Both the position numbers and the translations under genes were made by a program. Positions 60,057 to 64,000 of a stretch of DNA of 64,000 nt are shown piece by piece. The stretch's first letter is position 1. Each line of letters starts with the position of its first letter. The notes below the pieces were generated by a model. It made no database searches. It worked only from the letters and a program-made list of their open reading frames with translations, and was not told where the DNA came from. The DNA comes from Perilla frutescens. Lineage: Eukaryota; Streptophyta; Magnoliopsida; Lamiales; Lamiaceae. Where the stretch lies: positions 74,598,317 through 74,662,316 of the forward strand of contig BRKX01000001.1 in assembly GCA_026008535.1 (NCBI GenBank). Direction: 5' to 3'.

Positions 60057-60639
60057 GAGTGGAAGTTTGAAGGTTTTAGAAAAATGGAGGTGTTTGCATC
60101 CATTCTGTTTTCTTGCATTCGTGTTAGGGTGATAGGTTATTGTTATTTTTGTCAGCATCATCTATGGAAGGACTAAACATTTGCTTAGAATACATGCGGA
60201 ACCTGCATTATTTGCTCTTTATTTTTGTTTTTTGTTGAAAAATGGCAACTTTGTGATATTTATATTTTATATATTTCCTCATCAAGTTTGATCAAGGTTC
60301 AATCAGAAGAAAACTCTTATCTGGAAACAATTTGCTGTTGGTTGTTATTGTTTGGATTCCAAGTAGAAAACATGGTTTTAAACAATTTATTCATGTAAGC
60401 AACAAAATCATCAAAGAGATTTGAGATTGTGGCAGACTAGTAGTAGAATCAACGCAATCAAACTGTAACTCTCAATTGACAAAGTACAGTTACACAATTG
60501 GAAAAAACCCTTATTACCCAAAATCTCAACATGATGAACATTTGGAATTTTAAAAGAATTGACATGAAATGCAAACGGAACTGAAATGGATTGAATTCGT
60601 GATTACCTTTTCTTCATTTATGATATATATCCACTGCTT
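60057..60639. other. Convergent 3' region of RPS5 and alpha-tubulin
   Basis: 583 AT-rich bases between the RPS5 stop (+) and tubulin stop (-). It must hold both 3' UTRs. No further gene is seen. Confidence 0.65.
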
Positions 60640-62835
60640 TCAATATTCTTCGCCTTCCTCTTCCTCTCCTGCATCCTCTGCAGCCACTTCTTCATAGTCT
60701 CGTTCGAGGGCAGCCAGATCCTCACGTGCTTCGGAGAACTCACCTTCCTCCATGCCTTCACCGACGTACCAGTGGACGAATGCCCGCTTGGCATACATGA
60801 GATCGAATTTGTGGTTGATTCGAGAAAATACTTCTGCCACGGCTGTGTTGTTGCTTATCATGCAGACTGCGCGCTGCACCTTTGCAAGATCACCCCCCGG
60901 CACCACCGTGGGTGGCTGGTAATTGATGCCGCATTTGAAACCAGTCGGGCACCTACATGCAAGTACATTCATGTATAGCATCATAAGATCCAACCAAAAG
61001 AAACCATTCATTTGAACTGTGAATTTAACATAGGAAATTACCAGTCAACAAACTGAATAGTCCTCTTAGTTTTGATAGTAGCAACAGCAGCATTAACATC
61101 TTTGGGAACAACATCGCCACGATACATCAAGCAGCACGCCATGTACTTCCCGTGTCGTGGATCACACTTTGCCATCATACTCGAAGGTTCAAATACTGAA
61201 TTTGTGATCTCGGGAACAGATAACTGTTCGTGGAAAGCCTTAGCTGATGAGATCACCGGTGCATAAGAGGAGAGCATGAAATGAATACGAGGATAAGGCA
61301 CGAGGTTTGTTTGAAACTCGGTGATGTCCACATTAATGGCACCATCAAATCTCAAGGATGTGGTCAGAGATGATATTGTTTGTGAGATCAAGCGGTTCAG
61401 GTTTGTGTAGGTTGGCCTCTCAATATCCAAGGATCTCCTGCAAATATCATATATAGCTTCATTGTCCAAAAGCACAACAACATCTGTATGTTCTAGGAGT
61501 GAGTGAGTGGACAAGACACTGTTATAAGGCTCTACAACTGCAGTAGAAACCTGGAAACACATGAAAAATTCAGTCAATCCAAACTACAACAATCGGTTGC
61601 ATAAATCTATATCATATACACATTTACGCCAGCTAGAAAAACAACAACAACGACAACAATTGCATGATAGATCAATGATGCAAACTTTCCTACCACAAAG
61701 AATTTGGCAAAATTGTGTCAAGATGAATAACCTGGGGGGATGGGAAAATAGAAAAGCCAAGTTTCGACTTCTTTCCATAATCCACAGACAAACGCTCAAG
61801 AAGCAGGGACCCCAAGCCAGAGCCAGTGCCACCACCAACAGCATTGAATACCAAAAAGCCCTGCAATCCAGTGCAGTTGTCTGCCAGCTTCCGAATGCGA
61901 TCAAGGCAGAGGTCAATTATATCTTTCCCGACTGCAGTAACAGTATTTCACAAACGCAATTAGCAAGAATCAGTGCAGAGTTGGGCTCAAACATCATTGA
62001 ATAAAAAATGATCACACAAAATGAAACCTGTGTAATGTCCTCTAGCAAAGTTATTCGCCGCATCCTCCTTTCCAGAAATGAGTTGCTCAGGATGAAAGAG
62101 CTGTCTATACGTCCCGGTCCTAACTTCATCGATAACAGTGGGTTCGAGATCAACAAAGATAGCACGAGGCACGTGCTTGCCAGCACGAGTTTCGCTGAAG
62201 AAGGTGTTGAAAGAGTCGTTTGCAATTCCAACAGATGTGTCACTGCACGTCAAGGGAAACAATTGCATTACACAAACGATGTAGAAAACAAGAGAAACAA
62301 TTGCATCAGATCAAAGGAGTGGAAATCAATGACCAACACACACAACACACATCAGGTCAAATTGCTATAATCCACATTCATGAAGTCGCTTAGAACTAAC
62401 TTTATTGACCTATTCACCAGTAAAGCAACGAACTCCACATCGTGAAATACATGTTCATGAAGAAAACGGTGCACAACACCACATTATCAAATATTCGACA
62501 TATCCGGAATCAAAGAAACAACAGATTCGAGCCTTTCTCAGGATGCAGAACAATGAGATTTGAGGATCTAAGAATTTCTCAACACAGGAAAAATCAATCA
62601 CAAGTTCACAACAGGAAACGCAGTGTTCGTCGATCATCAATACAAAAATAACAGGAGCAGATTAAACGCAGGGAAAATACAATCAAGTTACCAAAAACGT
62701 AAACGAAAAAGAGAGTAGGTACCTAGGCATCATGCCATCGGGCTGGATGCCGTGTTCGAGGCAGTAAAGCTCCCAGCAAGAGTTGCCGACCTGAATTCCA
62801 GCCTGACCTATATGTATGCTTATGATCTCTCTCAT
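60640..62835 (-). CDS. TUA: Alpha-tubulin (TUA1/3/5-like, MREII class), 449 aa
   Basis: Five exons on the minus strand: 62835-62723, 62242-62028, 61931-61732, 61550-61042, 60952-60640. They total 449 aa, full length. The tubulin signature GGGTGSG is at 142-148, and the Glu-rich tail ends EEY with the terminal tyrosine that is cycled off and on. The MREIIS start and MMPSDTS place it with the plant alpha-tubulins lacking Lys40; position 40 is Thr, so the classic acetylation site is absent. Unusual for a tubulin are Arg57 in SETRAGKHVP (normally Gly), VATIKTK for VGTIKTK, and GFSIFPSPQ for GFTIYPSPQ, pointing to a divergent isotype. It forms microtubule protofilaments with beta-tubulin and holds the non-exchangeable GTP. 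GA tracts upstream (62877-62890, 62948-62960) read as CT repeats in its leader. Confidence 0.96.
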
Positions 62836-63060
62836 CCTTCCAAGTCAATTCTTCTCTTTCTATCTCTTAGTTTCGTGGAGAGAGAGAGAGAGTTCCGTTT
62901 CTATTTCGGAAGAGGAAAAAAATGCAGAAGAAATGCAGTCTACTTTAGAGAGAGAGAGAGTGGACTGTGGAGGGAGGTGAATTTTGTGGAATGTCTTCAT
63001 GAAGGAGTGGGACCACCTATACCTATACAGCTGGCCGACCTATGCATATGCCATTGCCTT

Positions 63061-63630
63061 CTATCGTAACTCACATTTTGGATTTTGGATATTATTGTGT
63101 CTTGTTATTATATTATTATTATTATTTGAGTTAATTATAATTAAATACATAAATTTTGAAACAATTTGGAATTTAGATACAAACATTGAGACGTTGGAAT
63201 TAAAACACAATTTTTCAAAAAAAAAAAGACAAAATAGACACCCCAAATTTCTCAACAAACGAAAATCAAATATATAACTTGAAATATTACAAGTTTGTAT
63301 AAATATATAACACAATCATAATTTGAATTTCATTAATACAATAAAGATCGTTATGAAATATTGTGTTCTATATTCATATTTTTGCAAAAAAATTATGTTT
63401 TGTAAAAAATTTACAACATTATGTTTTAATTGCAACATTTTGAAGTTCGTGTCTAAATTGTAAATTGTGTTAAAGTTTGTATATTTAATCGTAATTAACC
63501 CTTATTATTGGTTAGCATATTTAATCGAATAAGTATAATTTGAGTGGAAATCAATGCATGACGTAGTAATAATCTATGCAATATTGTATGATGAATTTTA
63601 GATCTCGAATTTAATGAAATACATTGTCCT
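63061..63630. other. AT-rich intergenic DNA
   Basis: ATT trinucleotide-type repeats near 63105-63126 and otherwise AT-rich sequence with no gene seen. Confidence 0.6.
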
Positions 63631-63635
63631 ATTCT

Positions 63636-63885
63636 GACACCGTGTCACGCGATGGGAGCGGTATAGCACCCAACTAGCGTTCCCTCCGCTTTGTACTTAA
63701 TGCTCTCCTCGTAACTCATTGAGGCGTCCAATTTATTGTCCATCTTTATCATCAGAGTACGCTCGCATGCGTTCCCGTGCATCACAGTCGCACACCTCGA
63801 CAATCATTGGCGATCCTAGCCAATTCGGGCTCAGGACGGAGTGTGCGTGATAAAGCAACGTGCGACCTATGACACACTGTAAAAT
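63636..63885. other. GC-rich island, unidentified, near the window end
   Basis: About 250 bases with far higher GC than both flanks, and with sharp boundaries. On the minus strand a short open stretch reads SPMIVEVCDCDARERMRAYS before a stop, and another frame reads LDASMSYEESIK, which resembles the LDASMSYEARQ of ATXR4. No complete ORF is present. It could be a decayed gene fragment carried by a transposon. Confidence 0.4.
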
Positions 63886-64000
63886 GCATAAGAATTATTT
63901 TAAAATTTTATTAAAATATAATCCCATTGTAAAGTGCCTTTTTGTTAGATAATGATCTTATTTACAATATTGGCGAGTACAATATATTTCCTTATTCTTG

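Noticed and set aside
61561..62651. Several plus-strand frames of 64-147 codons opposite alpha-tubulin
   Set aside because: Antisense shadows of tubulin exons and introns with no recognisable protein features.

Overview
This window is nuclear DNA of a flowering plant, probably a eudicot. The genes are intron-rich with AT-rich introns and GT-AG junctions. Families include a PORR-domain organelle RNA-binding protein, a chloroplast MS2-type fatty acyl reductase, a plant SC35-like (SCL) SR protein, a plant ATXR4-type SET protein and plant alpha-tubulin. AT-rich intergenic DNA is full of MITE-like inverted repeats, and GA/CT microsatellites sit in the 5' leaders. The species cannot be fixed from the sequence. 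No virus, bacterial operon, CRISPR array or intact autonomous transposon was found.

Layout. 1-700: LTR-like remnant on the minus strand. 2510-8746 (+): NST1-like protein, 8 coding exons. 9215-9745: fold-back element. 9956-11708 (+): PORR protein, its single intron largely a repeat. 12053-16969 (-): DDX3/Ded1-type DEAD-box helicase (RH37 group). 17907-18337: small hAT-like MITE. 19520-22207 (+): long-chain-base-1-phosphate / lipid phosphate phosphatase delta. 23139-25678 (-): fatty acyl reductase 2 (MS2-like). 26416-29958 (-): ATXR4-like SET protein. 29818-38416: a tandem segmental duplication holding two paralogous SDR genes (31203-32038 and 35712-36547, both -), a truncated ATXR4 copy at the junction, gene fragments matching RRP5, and a Helitron. 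38470-39854 (-): SCL-type SR splicing factor with a tandem-repeat 5'-UTR intron. 41007-42360: two MITEs. 42577-57453 (+): RRP5 ribosome-biogenesis gene, 39 coding exons. 58871-60056 (+): ribosomal protein uS7/RPS5. 60640-62835 (-): alpha-tubulin. 62836-64000: AT-rich DNA with one GC-rich island.

The genes are ordinary, separately transcribed plant genes and form no operon. Several concern RNA and ribosome production (RH37, SCL, RRP5, RPS5, PORR), which I take as chance clustering of housekeeping genes. The most informative structure is 29.8-38.4 kb, whose history can be read directly. A piece of RRP5 that still includes intron sequence was copied next to the SR gene and suffered an internal deletion. 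The block from ATXR4 exon 1 to the SR 3' flank was then duplicated in tandem. A 1.4-kb Helitron with textbook ends then inserted into one RRP5-derived copy; the empty site is preserved in the other copy and in RRP5. All exon coordinates below were derived by hand from splice signals and reading-frame continuity.
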